The notes: a model not told the origin generated them from the sequence alone. A stretch of 64,000 nt of DNA from Phreatobacter cathodiphilus (GCF_003008515.1 NZ_CP027668.1:1108001-1172000); one strand, 5' to 3'; counted from the stretch's first letter, positions 30,598 through 39,432 are shown. Translations and numbers: made by a program.

Positions 30598-31317
30598 TCA
30601 GCCCATCGCCTTCTGGAAGTTGGCGGCGGCCTTGTCCCAGTTCACCACGTTCCACCAGGTGGTCACGTAGTCGGGGCGGCGGTTCTGGTACTTGAGGTAA
30701 TAGGCGTGCTCCCACACGTCGATGCCCATGACCACGCCCTTGACGCCGTCCATCAGCGGATTGTCCTGGTTGGGCGTGGAGACGACGGCGAGCTTGCCGT
30801 CGCGGCCGACCACCAGCCAGCCCCAGCCCGAGCCGAAGCGGCCGACGGAGGCCTGGTTGAACTGCTGGCGCATCTTGTCGACGTCGCCGAAGGTCGCGTT
30901 GATCGCCTGGAGCAGCGGCCCGGAGGGCTGCTTGGCGCCGCCGGGGGTCATGATGTCCCAGAAGTGCACGTGGTTCCAGTAGCCTCCGAGCGTATTGCGG
31001 ACGCCGGGGCGCAGGTTTTCCGGCACGGCGGAGAGGTTGCGCAGGACCTTCTCGGTATTGGCGGGCTTCAGCTCGTCATAGGTCTTGGCGGCATTGTTGA
31101 TGGTGGCGAGGAAGGCCGCGTGGTGACGCGTGTGGTGGATCTCCATCGTCATCTTGTCGATGTGCGGCTCCAGCGCGTCGTAGGCATAGCCGATCGGGGG
31201 CAGGGTGAAGGGCCCGCTGGCGGCCTGGGCGAAGACCCTGTGGCTCGCCGGGATGGACATCGTGGCGCCGATGGCGGCGGCGGTGCCGAACAGCTTGAGG
31301 GCGTGGCGTCGGTTCAT
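30598..31317 (-). CDS. Exported superoxide dismutase (Mn/Fe family)
   Basis: Dismutates superoxide. The 239-residue protein starts MNRRHALKLFGTAAAIGATM, a twin-arginine-type signal with cleavage near VFAQA, so the mature enzyme should be periplasmic. Metal ligands are His61 (EIHHTRHH), the His in YWNHVHFW, and Asp and His in DVWEHAYYL. GGYWNH and TPNQDNPLM carry the Gly and Gln typical of Mn-type enzymes, so Mn or cambialistic use is more likely than strict Fe. It is monocistronic. Confidence 0.92.
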   Translation of the reverse strand: MNRRHALKLFGTAAAIGATMSIPASHRVFAQAASGPFTLPPIGYAYDALEPHIDKMTMEIHHTRHHAAFLATINNAAKTYDELKPANTEKVLRNLSAVPENLRPGVRNTLGGYWNHVHFWDIMTPGGAKQPSGPLLQAINATFGDVDKMRQQFNQASVGRFGSGWGWLVVGRDGKLAVVSTPNQDNPLMDGVKGVVMGIDVWEHAYYLKYQNRRPDYVTTWWNVVNWDKAAANFQKAMG

Positions 31318-31425
31318 CGGTTTCGTCTCCCGTGTCTCAGACCCGCTTCGAGGGGCGGTCTTTGAGGCAACACCGGAGAAGAGCAGCCCGGACGCGGAGG
31401 AGGGATCACGAAGCCGTGAACGGCG

Positions 31426-31725
31426 TCAGGAGAGCAGGCTCCAGGGTAGCCAGGGCACGACGACGTCGGTCGCCACCGCCATGGCGATCGCGCCGAACAG
31501 GGCGGAGACGATCGGCCAGCGGTCGAGGAGAGCGAGGACGAGCGCGGGCAGCACCAGAATCACCCAGTAGAGGGTCACGAGAATGGCCCCCAGCATGTGG
31601 AATCCGTCGGCGCGTGCCGCCGGAACGGCGAAGGCCGCGACGAGGCCGCCGAGCCAGAACAGCGTGCCGAGGCCGCCGGCCGCGAGGCTCGCCATGCGGA
31701 GGATGCGGCGCAGGGAAGGCGACAT
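31426..31725 (-). CDS. Small membrane protein of unknown function
   Basis: A 99-residue product with three hydrophobic segments (about residues 10-34, 44-66 and 72-92), ending VVVPWLPWSLLS. No domain was recognised. Codon usage matches the GC-rich neighbours and the reading frame is well conserved in composition, so it is probably genuine. It lies between the SOD and uracil-DNA glycosylase genes on the same strand. Confidence 0.55.
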   Translation of the reverse strand: MSPSLRRILRMASLAAGGLGTLFWLGGLVAAFAVPAARADGFHMLGAILVTLYWVILVLPALVLALLDRWPIVSALFGAIAMAVATDVVVPWLPWSLLS

Positions 31726-31797
31726 GGGCGGGGTCTCCGGGTGGGCGGGAGCGCGGCGATCACCGCGCTCCTGTGTCGCAGCCGGCCCGCCCCGGGT

Positions 31798-32439
31798 TCA
31801 CGCCCCGTCGAGGTGGCGGCGGACGGCGGCGAAGACGGCGCGGAACATCTGCGGCGTGAGTACGCCGGTATTCGTGTTGTAGCGCGAGCAGTGATAGCTG
31901 GAGAACAGCGTGACGGCGCCGAGCGCATGGACGCCGCCGTGGCTGAACGGCACCCGCGAGGGCTTGAGCCCGAGGGCCCGGACGGCGCTGTCGTGGCCGA
32001 TCTTGCCGAGCGTCACCACCGCCCGGAGCTTCGGCATGGCGGCGATGGTGGCGGCCAGGAAGCCGCGGCAGGTGGCGATCTCCTCCGTCGTCGGCTTGTT
32101 CTCGGGCGGCACGCAACGCACCGCATTGGTGATGCGGGTGTCGAGGAGAACGAGCCCGTCGTCGGGCCGCTCGTCATAGGTGCCGGCGGCGAAGCCGAAG
32201 CCGATCAGCGTCTCGTAGAGGAGGTCGCCGGCCCAGTCGCCGGTGAAGGGCCGCCCCGTGCGGTTGGCGCCCTGCAGGCCGGGCGCCAGGCCGACGATGA
32301 GCAGGCGCGCATCGGCGCCGCCGAAGGAGGGCACCGGCGCATTGTGCCAGTCGGCATGGGCCGCCCGCTGCCGCTCGCGGAAGGCGACGAGGCGCGGGCA
32401 GAGGGGGCAGTCGCGCCCCGGCTGGTCCGGACAGGCCAT
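31798..32439 (-). CDS. Uracil-DNA glycosylase, family 4/5 (iron-sulfur type)
   Basis: Base-excision repair enzyme of 213 residues. The N-terminus has Cys3, Cys11 and Cys14 (DCPLC), with a further Cys in AVRCVPPENKP; these are candidate [4Fe-4S] ligands. Motif 1 is GLAPGLQGANRTGRPFTGD and the second motif is SSYHCSRYNTNTG. Lack of a polar catalytic residue in the GLAPG motif resembles UDGb (family 5). The stop of the NYN gene lies six bases upstream of its start, suggesting an operon. Confidence 0.87.
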   Translation of the reverse strand: MACPDQPGRDCPLCPRLVAFRERQRAAHADWHNAPVPSFGGADARLLIVGLAPGLQGANRTGRPFTGDWAGDLLYETLIGFGFAAGTYDERPDDGLVLLDTRITNAVRCVPPENKPTTEEIATCRGFLAATIAAMPKLRAVVTLGKIGHDSAVRALGLKPSRVPFSHGGVHALGAVTLFSSYHCSRYNTNTGVLTPQMFRAVFAAVRRHLDGA

Positions 32440-32445
32440 GGAAGG

Positions 32446-33093
32446 TCAGCGGTCGGCGAAATCGTCGCCGGCGACCGGGGAGGTGGGGGCGATGGGCCGC
32501 GGCGGCCGCGGGCGGTCACGCACGAAACCCGGCACGTCGGCGCCCGGCGCCCGGAGCGGCCGCTCGGAGGGGTCGCGTCCGACGCGCTGGGCGAGATGGG
32601 CGAGGTCGATGAACTCGTCGGCCTGCCGGCGCAACTCGTCGGCGATCATCGCCGGCTGGACCGAGACGGTGGAGACCACCGAGACCTTGACGCCGCGGCG
32701 CTGCAGCGCCTCCACCAGCGAGCGGAAGTCGCCGTCGCCGGAGAACAGCACGATGTGGTCGACGCGCGGCGCGAGCTCCATGGCGTCCACCGCCAGCTCG
32801 ATGTCCATATTGCCCTTCACCTTCCGGCGGCCCATGGAATCGGTGAACTCCTTGGCGGCCTTGGTGACCACGGTGAAGCCGTTGTAGTCGAGCCAGTCGA
32901 TCAGCGGGCGGATGGAGGAATATTCCTGGTCCTCCACCAGAGCGGTGTAATAGTACGCCCGCAACAGGTAGCCGCGGCTCCGGAACTCGCCGAGCAGCCG
33001 CTTGTAGTCGATATCGAACCCAAGTGTTTTTGCAGTGGCGTAAAGGTTAGCCCCGTCGATGAAGAGGGCAATGCGTTCGTTTCCAGTCGACAT
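32446..33093 (-). CDS. NYN-domain (LabA/DUF88) putative ribonuclease
   Basis: A PIN-like NYN fold: RIALFIDGANLYATAKTLGF carries the first catalytic Asp, MDIELAVDAME the second, and HIVLFSGDGDFRSLVEAL the third acidic cluster. The last 50 residues are a Pro/Arg-rich unstructured tail (RDRPRPPRP). The ATG at 33093 gives 215 residues. It is probably an RNase; it is co-transcribed with the uracil-DNA glycosylase gene downstream and divergent from rpoZ. Confidence 0.85.
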   Translation of the reverse strand: MSTGNERIALFIDGANLYATAKTLGFDIDYKRLLGEFRSRGYLLRAYYYTALVEDQEYSSIRPLIDWLDYNGFTVVTKAAKEFTDSMGRRKVKGNMDIELAVDAMELAPRVDHIVLFSGDGDFRSLVEALQRRGVKVSVVSTVSVQPAMIADELRRQADEFIDLAHLAQRVGRDPSERPLRAPGADVPGFVRDRPRPPRPIAPTSPVAGDDFADR

Positions 33094-33434
33094 GACGTAA
33101 CGTCCTCGGGGGTCAATCCAGTGAAGAAAAGGCTGACTTGGGCGGGAATGGGTCGAAGCGTGACAAGGCGGGTCTTTCAAAACGCTGGGCCAGAGGCCAG
33201 CTTAGAACGTTCCTAACCTATACAGGCTGTTCTATAGCAAGCTCATTCTGCCGAAACAATCTGATAATTGGTATCGTTCCCCAGGGTTGCGCAGGTTCCG
33301 TGCCGCGTCTCCGGCGTTCCGGCCAAATCGGCCGCGACGCCTTGTATCGCGGCGCGGCAATGGCTATACACGCCAGCTTGCCGGACAGATGCCTGTCCCC
33401 ATGGCCCCATCCCGTTTTTTTCCGAGGACAAGCG
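33094..33434. other. Divergent intergenic region between NYN and rpoZ genes
   Basis: 341 bp without a supported gene. It is less GC-rich than the flanks and should contain both promoters and the rpoZ leader. A candidate rpoZ promoter is listed separately. Confidence 0.55.
33342..33370 (+). promoter_or_regulatory. Candidate sigma-70-type promoter of rpoZ
   Basis: TTGTAT at 33342-33347 and TATACA at 33365-33370 are separated by 17 bases, about 65 bp before the rpoZ start. The -35 match is partial, so this is a suggestion. Confidence 0.35.
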
Positions 33435-33824
33435 ATGGCCCGCGTCACCGTCGAGGATTGCATCGACAAGGTCGATAACCGCTTCGAGCTCGTGCTCGTC
33501 GCCAGCCACCGCGCGCGCATGCTCGCCGCCGGCTCGCCGATCACCATCGACCGCGACCGCGACAAGAACCCCGTCGTCGCCCTGCGCGAGATCGCCGACG
33601 CTACCGTCTCGCCCGACGACCTGCGCGAGGACCTGATCCACTCGCTGCAGAAGTATGTCGAGGTGGACGAGCCCGAGCCGGACATGGTGCCGATGATCGC
33701 CGCCCCCGGCGCCACCGCCGACGACGCCGACGTCGCCATGGACCGCATGAGCGAGGAAGACCTGCTGCGCGGCCTGGAAGGCCTGAAGCCGCCGGAGGAC
33801 ACCGACGACGACGACGGCCTCTGA
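33435..33824 (+). CDS. rpoZ: RNA polymerase omega subunit
   Basis: A 129-residue protein beginning [28 protein letters not shown], the invariant omega core. The acidic C-terminal extension ([21 protein letters not shown]) is common in alphaproteobacteria. The start is the ATG at 33435; upstream open sequence is unrelated. It precedes rsh, matching the usual rpoZ-spoT order, but an intrinsic terminator separates the two. Confidence 0.95.
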   Translation: MARVTVEDCIDKVDNRFELVLVASHRARMLAAGSPITIDRDRDKNPVVALREIADATVSPDDLREDLIHSLQKYVEVDEPEPDMVPMIAAPGATADDADVAMDRMSEEDLLRGLEGLKPPEDTDDDDGL

Positions 33825-33850
33825 GCCGTCCCGAGTCGTCTGCCTCACGA

Positions 33851-33876
33851 GGGCGGCCCCGGCGGGCCGCCCTTTT
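33851..33876 (+). terminator. Intrinsic terminator of rpoZ
   Basis: Nine-base GC arms GGGCGGCCC / GGGCCGCCC with a CGGC loop are followed by TTTT, 27 bp after the rpoZ stop. Confidence 0.82.
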
Positions 33877-33986
33877 GCATGGCGGCCTCGACCAGGCCTA
33901 GACCGCCTCGGCCCTTGCCGCATCGCCCCGCCGCGATGCTATCCTGATGGGCTCTCGAACGAATTCGCGCCGGTGATCCTTTTCCC

Positions 33987-36152
33987 ATGATGCGTCAGTA
34001 CGAGCTGGTGGAGCGCGTCAAGCGCTACAACCCCAGGGCCGACGAGGCCCTGCTCGACCGCGCCTATGTCTATGCCATGCTCGCCCACGGCACGCAGAAG
34101 CGCGCCTCCGGCGACCCCTATTTCTCCCATCCGCTGGAAGTGGCGGCCATCCTCACCGACCTCAAGGTGGACGACGCCACCATCGTCTCGGCCCTGCTGC
34201 ACGACACGATCGAGGACACCGCCGCCACCAAGGACGACATCCGCGAGAAGTTCGGCGCCGCCATCGCCGAGCTCGTCGACGGCCTGACCAAGCTGAAGAA
34301 GCTCGACCTCGTCTCCAAACAGGCCGTGCAGGCGGAGAATTTGAGGAAGCTCCTCCTCGCCATCACCTCCGACGTGCGCGTGCTGCTGGTGAAGCTCGCC
34401 GACCGCCTGCACAACATGCGCACGCTCCACTACGTGCCCCAGGCCAAGCGCGACCGCGTCGCCCAGGAGACGCTGGACATCTACGCCCCGCTCGCCGGCC
34501 GCATGGGCATGCACGACATGCGCGAGGAGCTGGAGGACCTGGCCTTCCGCCAGATCAATGCCGAGGCCTACGAGGCCCTCGAGCAGCGCCTCGGCCGCCA
34601 GCGCGAGGCCGCCGCCGCCGTCATCGAGGAGATCGAGACCCAGCTCGCCCGCAAGCTGGCGGGGGAGGGCATCAGCGCCGAGGTCACCGGACGGCTGAAG
34701 AAGCCTTATTCGATCTACCGCAAGATGGAGCGCAAGTCGGTCTCCTTCGAGCAGCTCTCCGACATCGTCGCCTTCCGCATCCTCGTCGACGACATCGCCG
34801 ACTGCTACGCCGCCGTCGGCATCATCCACACCACCTGGCCGGCCGTGCCGCTGCGCTTCAAGGACTATATCTCCACGCCGAAGGGCAACGACTACCGCTC
34901 CATCCACACCACCGTCATCGGCCCGCAGAGCCAGCGCGTCGAGATGCAGATCCGCACCCGCCAGATGCACGAGATCGCCGAATACGGCATCGCCGCCCAC
35001 GCCCTTTACAAGGACGGCGCCGAGCATACCGAGAGCAGCGCCTATGCCTGGCTGCGCCGCACGGTGGAGATGCTCGCCCACGGCGACAACCCCGAGGAAT
35101 TCCTCGAACACACCAAGCTCGAGCTCTTCTCCGACCAGGTCTATTGCTTCACGCCGAAGGGCCGGCTCATCGCCCTGCCGCGCAAGGCCAACTGCATCGA
35201 CTTCGCCTATGCGGTGCACACCGACATCGGCAACCACTGCGCCAGAGCCCGCATCAACGGCGTCGAGCGGCCGCTCGTCACCGAGCTGCAGAACGGCGAC
35301 GAGGTGGAGATCATCACCGATCCCAAGGCGACGCCGTCCCCCGCCTGGGAGAGCATCGTCGTCACCGGCCGCGCCCGCTCCGCCATCCGCCGCGCCACCC
35401 GCATGGCGACCCGCGCGCAATATCTCGAACTCGGCCGCCGCATCGTCCAGACCCTCTTCACCCGCGCCGGCAAGCCTTTTTCCGACGACATCATCCGCGC
35501 CGGCCTGAAGCGCCTCGCCCGCGCCGGTGTCGAGGACGTGTTCTGGGCGGTGGGCCGCAACGAGATCCCCGCGGACGACGTGCTGAAGGCCGTCCATCCG
35601 GACTTCAAGGGCGAGATGCCCCTCGGCCCCAAGCCCGGCGAGGGCTGGTTCGGCGTCACCGGCGAGACCTCGCTGAAATTCCAGGTGCCGGAATCGGAGG
35701 GGGCCATCCCCATCCGCGGCATCAATCTCGACCTGCCCGTGCGCTTCTCCAAGGAGGGCGGTGCCGTGCCGGGCGACCGCATCGTCGGCATCATGACGCC
35801 CGGCGAGGGGATCACCATCTTCCCCATCCAGTCGCCGGCCCTCGCGGCCTACGACAACGAGCCGGAGCGCTGGCTCGACGTGCGCTGGGACGTGGACGAG
35901 GCCCGCCGCGCCCGCTACCCCGCCCGCATCGCCGTGAAGTCGCGCAACGCACCGGGCTCGCTGGCCGCGGTGACGCAGGTGATCGCCGACAATGACGGCA
36001 ACATCGACAACCTCAGGATGCAGCGCACCACGGCGGACTACACCAACGTCGCCATCGACCTCGAGGTCTGGGACCTCAAGCACCTGAACGCCATCATCGC
36101 GGGGATCCGGACCCTGCCCATGACGGCCGAGGCGCAGCGGGTGTTCGAGTAG
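33987..36152 (+). CDS. rsh: Bifunctional (p)ppGpp synthetase/hydrolase, RelA/SpoT homologue
   Basis: Makes and degrades the stringent alarmone. The 721-residue protein has an intact HD hydrolase domain (AHGTQKR near 34, SHPLEV near 48, LHDTIED with His72-Asp73), a synthetase domain (SISTPKGNDYRSIHTTV-like region near 295), a TGS domain near 385-445 (DQVYCFTPKGRLIALPRKA) and a C-terminal ACT domain (ARYPARIAVKSRNAPGSLAAV). Both active sites look functional. A 94-bp relic matching its ACT-coding region lies at 39339-39432. Confidence 0.96.
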   Translation: MMRQYELVERVKRYNPRADEALLDRAYVYAMLAHGTQKRASGDPYFSHPLEVAAILTDLKVDDATIVSALLHDTIEDTAATKDDIREKFGAAIAELVDGLTKLKKLDLVSKQAVQAENLRKLLLAITSDVRVLLVKLADRLHNMRTLHYVPQAKRDRVAQETLDIYAPLAGRMGMHDMREELEDLAFRQINAEAYEALEQRLGRQREAAAAVIEEIETQLARKLAGEGISAEVTGRLKKPYSIYRKMERKSVSFEQLSDIVAFRILVDDIADCYAAVGIIHTTWPAVPLRFKDYISTPKGNDYRSIHTTVIGPQSQRVEMQIRTRQMHEIAEYGIAAHALYKDGAEHTESSAYAWLRRTVEMLAHGDNPEEFLEHTKLELFSDQVYCFTPKGRLIALPRKANCIDFAYAVHTDIGNHCARARINGVERPLVTELQNGDEVEIITDPKATPSPAWESIVVTGRARSAIRRATRMATRAQYLELGRRIVQTLFTRAGKPFSDDIIRAGLKRLARAGVEDVFWAVGRNEIPADDVLKAVHPDFKGEMPLGPKPGEGWFGVTGETSLKFQVPESEGAIPIRGINLDLPVRFSKEGGAVPGDRIVGIMTPGEGITIFPIQSPALAAYDNEPERWLDVRWDVDEARRARYPARIAVKSRNAPGSLAAVTQVIADNDGNIDNLRMQRTTADYTNVAIDLEVWDLKHLNAIIAGIRTLPMTAEAQRVFE

Positions 36153-36685
36153 GGCTCGGCCCGTCACGGCGCCACCCGCCTTCCGCGAACTGCCATGCGC
36201 CGCGCCATGACCGGCGGCTTCGAGCCTACGTCGCGGGGGATCGTGCTGCATCCGATGTGCCTCCGCGGGGAAGGGGCGGGCGGACCCGGCTGGTTGCCGG
36301 TCACGCTGCGGCCGGCGACCGGCTGTTCCCCAAGAGATGGCTGCGGCAGCAGAGGTATTCACCTGCCATTCAGGCGGGAACGTCGACAGTCGACACACGA
36401 CCTGCCGCAAGGCGGTTACGACGAACACAGTCGCCACTCCGAAGTGTTATAGATGTCATCTGTAGAATGGCGTGGCGCCGAAGCATCGGCGTTGGATGGC
36501 GTGCGCATTGATCCTGTCGGACCTGCGGCAAGACAACGGTCCGCGGCAATGTTGTTGGACGTTCGCGTCGGGTCGAGACTCCGGTGTCGTCATTCCGTTG
36601 CGGGATGACGCTAGTCCGGTCTTCTGATCTGCGGTAGCCTCGACGGCGGGGCAGTCGGGTGAAACATCACCCAGGGGGACTTTCG
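36153..36685. other. 533-bp region without a supported gene
   Basis: It lies between rsh and the first ricin-like gene. Short open frames exist but show no family-like sequence or good ribosome sites. A GTCGAC repeat occurs near 36381-36393, and a hairpin (GGGTGA-AACA-TCACCC, 36657-36672) stands just before the ribosome site of the next gene. It marks the left edge of the accessory block that separates rsh from pyrE. Confidence 0.55.
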
Positions 36686-37642
36686 ATGCGTTACGGTCAT
36701 CTCGTCGTCGTGCTGGCGGGGCTCGCCGCCAGTTCTCCTGCGCGCGCCCAGGTGGAGCCTTGGGGTGGCAATGTCCCCGGCTGGACGTTCTCGCAAGGCG
36801 CCGAGGCGCGCAATGCCGTCAATTGCCGCGCCGTCCAGGGCTCGACGGTCATCTCGCGGGTGAGCACGGGCCGCACCTATCTGTCGGTGCCGGCACCGGC
36901 CAATCTGCCGGTGGGGCGCTACACCGAAGGGCGAGCGTCGGTTGTCGTCGGCGGCCAGGCGGAGCCGGTGGATGCCGACCGCCAGAGCGGCGGACGCCTT
37001 CTCTTCTTCATCGATGCCGGCCTCTATCCCGCGCTGACGCGGGCGAGGGGGTTCCAGTGGCGCGTCTCGGGGCCCGGAGGCGGCATCGTCTCCGGATCGG
37101 TGGGGCTGTCGGGTGACGTCGGCCAGGCCATCGCGGAACTCGGCCGTTGCCTCGCCGCCAACCGTTCCGCGGCGGCGCCCTCGCCGCAACCGCCGCGTCC
37201 GGTCCAGCCCCAGGGACAGAGCGGCGGCGTCGTGTCGCTCTTCTCGCAGTCTGAAGGCGGCCTGTGTCTCGGCGCCGCCGCGGGCATGCTGAACATCGGC
37301 CTCGTCACCGAATGCCGGAAGCCGCCCGCCCGGCTCAGGATCGATGCCGCCGCCCGGCGCATCCGGCTGGGCGACCAGCCGAACCTCTGCCTCAGCTTCG
37401 CGGTGGGCACCTTCGCCCAGATCAACGACCTGATGGTCGCCCCCTGCGACCGCATCACGGTCGACCTCGTCTACGACCGCGCCTCGATGCAGATCCGCAG
37501 CCCGCAGGGCAATGTCTGCGTCGGCGCAGAGGGGGGCCTGAGGGACTTCGCAAAGCTCAAGATGCAGCCCTGTTCGGCCAGCGCGCCAGGCCAGCGCTGG
37601 GTTCTCAACGCGCCGATCGCGGCGCCCCTGGCGCGGCCGTGA
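36686..37642 (+). CDS. Secreted protein with C-terminal ricin-like beta-trefoil
   Basis: A 318-residue protein with a Sec signal (cleavage after SSPARA, near residue 21). An unassigned domain covers residues 25-160, followed by a Pro/Gln-rich linker (SPQPPRPVQPQGQS). The C-terminal 130 residues have three repeats of the type CLG...C, CLS...C, CVG...C...GQRW, resembling the (QxW)3 ricin B-type carbohydrate-binding fold. The start has AGGGGG about eight bases upstream, directly after a small hairpin. A second gene of the same architecture follows after 62 bp. Confidence 0.7.
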   Translation: MRYGHLVVVLAGLAASSPARAQVEPWGGNVPGWTFSQGAEARNAVNCRAVQGSTVISRVSTGRTYLSVPAPANLPVGRYTEGRASVVVGGQAEPVDADRQSGGRLLFFIDAGLYPALTRARGFQWRVSGPGGGIVSGSVGLSGDVGQAIAELGRCLAANRSAAAPSPQPPRPVQPQGQSGGVVSLFSQSEGGLCLGAAAGMLNIGLVTECRKPPARLRIDAAARRIRLGDQPNLCLSFAVGTFAQINDLMVAPCDRITVDLVYDRASMQIRSPQGNVCVGAEGGLRDFAKLKMQPCSASAPGQRWVLNAPIAAPLARP

Positions 37643-37704
37643 GGCCGCTCCGCCCTCTTCCACCCTCCGCCGGCGCGCCGGCCCGACATTCCGGAACCCC
37701 CGCC

Positions 37705-38958
37705 ATGGCAAGAACGCCCCTCCTGACCCTCGCAGCCCTCCTGGTCTCCGGTGCCGCCTTCGCCCAGGGCGCGCCCGGCGACGCCACGTTTTGCCGGCAA
37801 TATGCCGACACGGTCGCCACCGCCGCCGAGGATGCGATCCGCTCCAATCCCGCCTGTCTCGACCCCGGCCGCGGCGTTCACGGCGACCGCGACATGCACC
37901 GCCAGTGGTGCGCCCGCACCCCGCAGGATCGCGTGGAGAGCGCGTCTGTGCACGTCCGCCGGCTCGCGGCCCGCTGCGGCGCCCTGCTCGTGGCGCCGCA
38001 GGACTACGGCGGCTATGCCATCGTCGGCGACGGCCAGATGGAACAGCCCTACGGCCGCGCCCGCCAGTGGCAGGTGAACGCCGCCTTCAGCGGCCGCCTG
38101 TTCATGTACTGCGTGGCCGAGACCCGGATCGGCGACAGCACCGTGCGCATCGGCGTCGACCGCGCCATGCCCGGCGACGGCATGCAGTGGCAGCTGGCCG
38201 TGCCGGTCAAGTCGAACCCGGACTGGCAGGGGCGCCTGGAGATAGACGGCAGTGAGCCCGCCGGCCGCGCCGGCGCCGACGTCAGCGGCACGGCCGTCTT
38301 CGACTGGACCATCGCCTGGCTGAACATGGGCCAGGTGGACGCGCTGCGGAACGGCCAGCAGGCCGTCATGGGGGTCGGCCGCGCCGATTACGACTTCAGC
38401 CTCGCGGGCATCGCCGCCGCCATTACCAAGGTGGAGGAGTGCCGCCAGCGCCTCGGCCGCGCGACGCCCGCCTCGGCCGGGGGGCAGGCCCCCTCGCGGC
38501 CGCAGTTCGATGCGCCGGCGCCGCGCCAGACCCAGGCCCAGCCGCCGCGCCAGCCGGCGGTGGTCAATGCGCCGACCATCTTCGCCCTGCGCTCCAATAC
38601 CGGGCTCTGCGTGCGCCATGTCGGCGGCAACGGCCCCGGGTCCGCCGATCTCGTGCTGGCCCGCTGCGACGCCGCCACCATGTTCAACTTCGTCACCACC
38701 GGCGACGCGATCCGCCTGTCGGAGCGCCACGGCACCTGCGCCAGCGTCAACCGCATGCCGGAGCCGCCGGAGGAGGTCATGATGATCCCGTGCCGCGACA
38801 CGCAGGACCGCTGGCGCTTCAACGAGGGCACCGGCCAGATCCGCAACGGCGACAATTACTGCTGGTCCCTGGCCGGCCCGGCCCGGCCCGGCACCAAGAT
38901 CGTCGGCACGCCCTGCCGGCCCAACGTCGCCAACCAGCGCTTCGACGTGCAGATGTGA
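37705..38958 (+). CDS. Second secreted protein with C-terminal ricin-like beta-trefoil
   Basis: A 417-residue protein with a signal MARTPLLTLAALLVSGAAFAQG. It has a Cys-containing N-terminal domain (FCRQYADTVATAAEDAI ... HRQWCARTPQDRV) and a beta-rich middle domain. After the linker QFDAPAPRQTQAQPPRQ come three trefoil repeats ending in C-rich motifs (LCVRHV ... LARCDA; TCASVN ... PCRDTQDRW; YCWSLAG ... PCRPN). It shares architecture with the preceding gene but not its N-terminal domain. The pair is probably one operon ending at a strong hairpin. Confidence 0.7.
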   Translation: MARTPLLTLAALLVSGAAFAQGAPGDATFCRQYADTVATAAEDAIRSNPACLDPGRGVHGDRDMHRQWCARTPQDRVESASVHVRRLAARCGALLVAPQDYGGYAIVGDGQMEQPYGRARQWQVNAAFSGRLFMYCVAETRIGDSTVRIGVDRAMPGDGMQWQLAVPVKSNPDWQGRLEIDGSEPAGRAGADVSGTAVFDWTIAWLNMGQVDALRNGQQAVMGVGRADYDFSLAGIAAAITKVEECRQRLGRATPASAGGQAPSRPQFDAPAPRQTQAQPPRQPAVVNAPTIFALRSNTGLCVRHVGGNGPGSADLVLARCDAATMFNFVTTGDAIRLSERHGTCASVNRMPEPPEEVMMIPCRDTQDRWRFNEGTGQIRNGDNYCWSLAGPARPGTKIVGTPCRPNVANQRFDVQM

Positions 38959-38964
38959 CGGGGA

Positions 38965-38991
38965 GGGGCCCCGCCGCGGCGGCGGGGCCCC
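38965..38991 (+). terminator. Terminator hairpin after the ricin-like pair
   Basis: Eleven-base arms GGGGCCCCGCC / GGCGGGGCCCC with a GCGGC loop begin six bases after the stop codon. The T-tract is short (TTC). Confidence 0.65.
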
Positions 38992-38995
38992 TTCA

Positions 38996-39263
38996 AGACC
39001 ATGATGCGGAAATCGGTCTCGCAGTCGCCCTCGACGCCGCGCGTCGCCGCGAAGGCGGCGCGGACCCCGTCGCGGTCGGCCGGATGGATGCGCGCCGACA
39101 GGTCCTCGAACGTCAGCGCGCCGGTCGCCTCCACCGCCCATAGGGCGAAGCCCTGCTCGTCCATGGCCAAGCCGTCCTCTGCCACGTTCCACGACCACAG
39201 GGCGACGCCGGCAGCGTGGATGGCGCGGCGCAGGCTGTCGGGCGTCCAGTGGCTGAAGGACAA
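38996..39263 (-). pseudogene. Truncated N-terminal PAS domain (histidine-kinase-type) remnant
   Basis: From a TTG at 39263 the frame reads SFSHWTPDSLRRAI, then a PAS-like core: GVALWSWNVAEDGLAMDEQG, LTFEDLSARIHPADRDGVRAAF, CETDFRIM. This is the usual beginning of an HWE-type sensor kinase PAS domain. It breaks off about 85 residues in, directly at the terminator of the ricin-like genes, before the last PAS strands. The rest of the frame is read-through of that hairpin. No kinase domain is present, so it is a relic. Confidence 0.6.
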
Positions 39264-39338
39264 AACGACGCCTGACGGGTTGTGGGGGTGGGGAGAGCCT
39301 ATGGTTTTAGCGGCGGGAGGGGGGATACGTGGGGACGG

Positions 39339-39432
39339 GCGCTGGGACGTTCAAGAGGCGCGGCGCGCCCGCTACCCCGCCCGTATCGCGGTGAAGTCAT
39401 GAAACGCGCCGGGCCCGTTCGCGGCAGTGCCG
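39339..39432 (+). pseudogene. Relic of an rsh (RelA/SpoT) ACT-domain region
   Basis: This aligns without gaps to 35882-35975 of the resident rsh; I count 78 of 94 bases identical. The frame reads RWDVQEARRARYPARIAVKS, then a stop, where rsh has RWDVDEARRARYPARIAVKS followed by RNAPGS. Most early differences are synonymous, so it looks like an older or foreign paralogue. Upstream and downstream sequence does not continue the match. Confidence 0.75.

Noticed and set aside
36195-36452. 85-codon open frame between rsh and the ricin-like genes
   Set aside because: No ribosome site, no domain and irregular composition; treated as non-coding.
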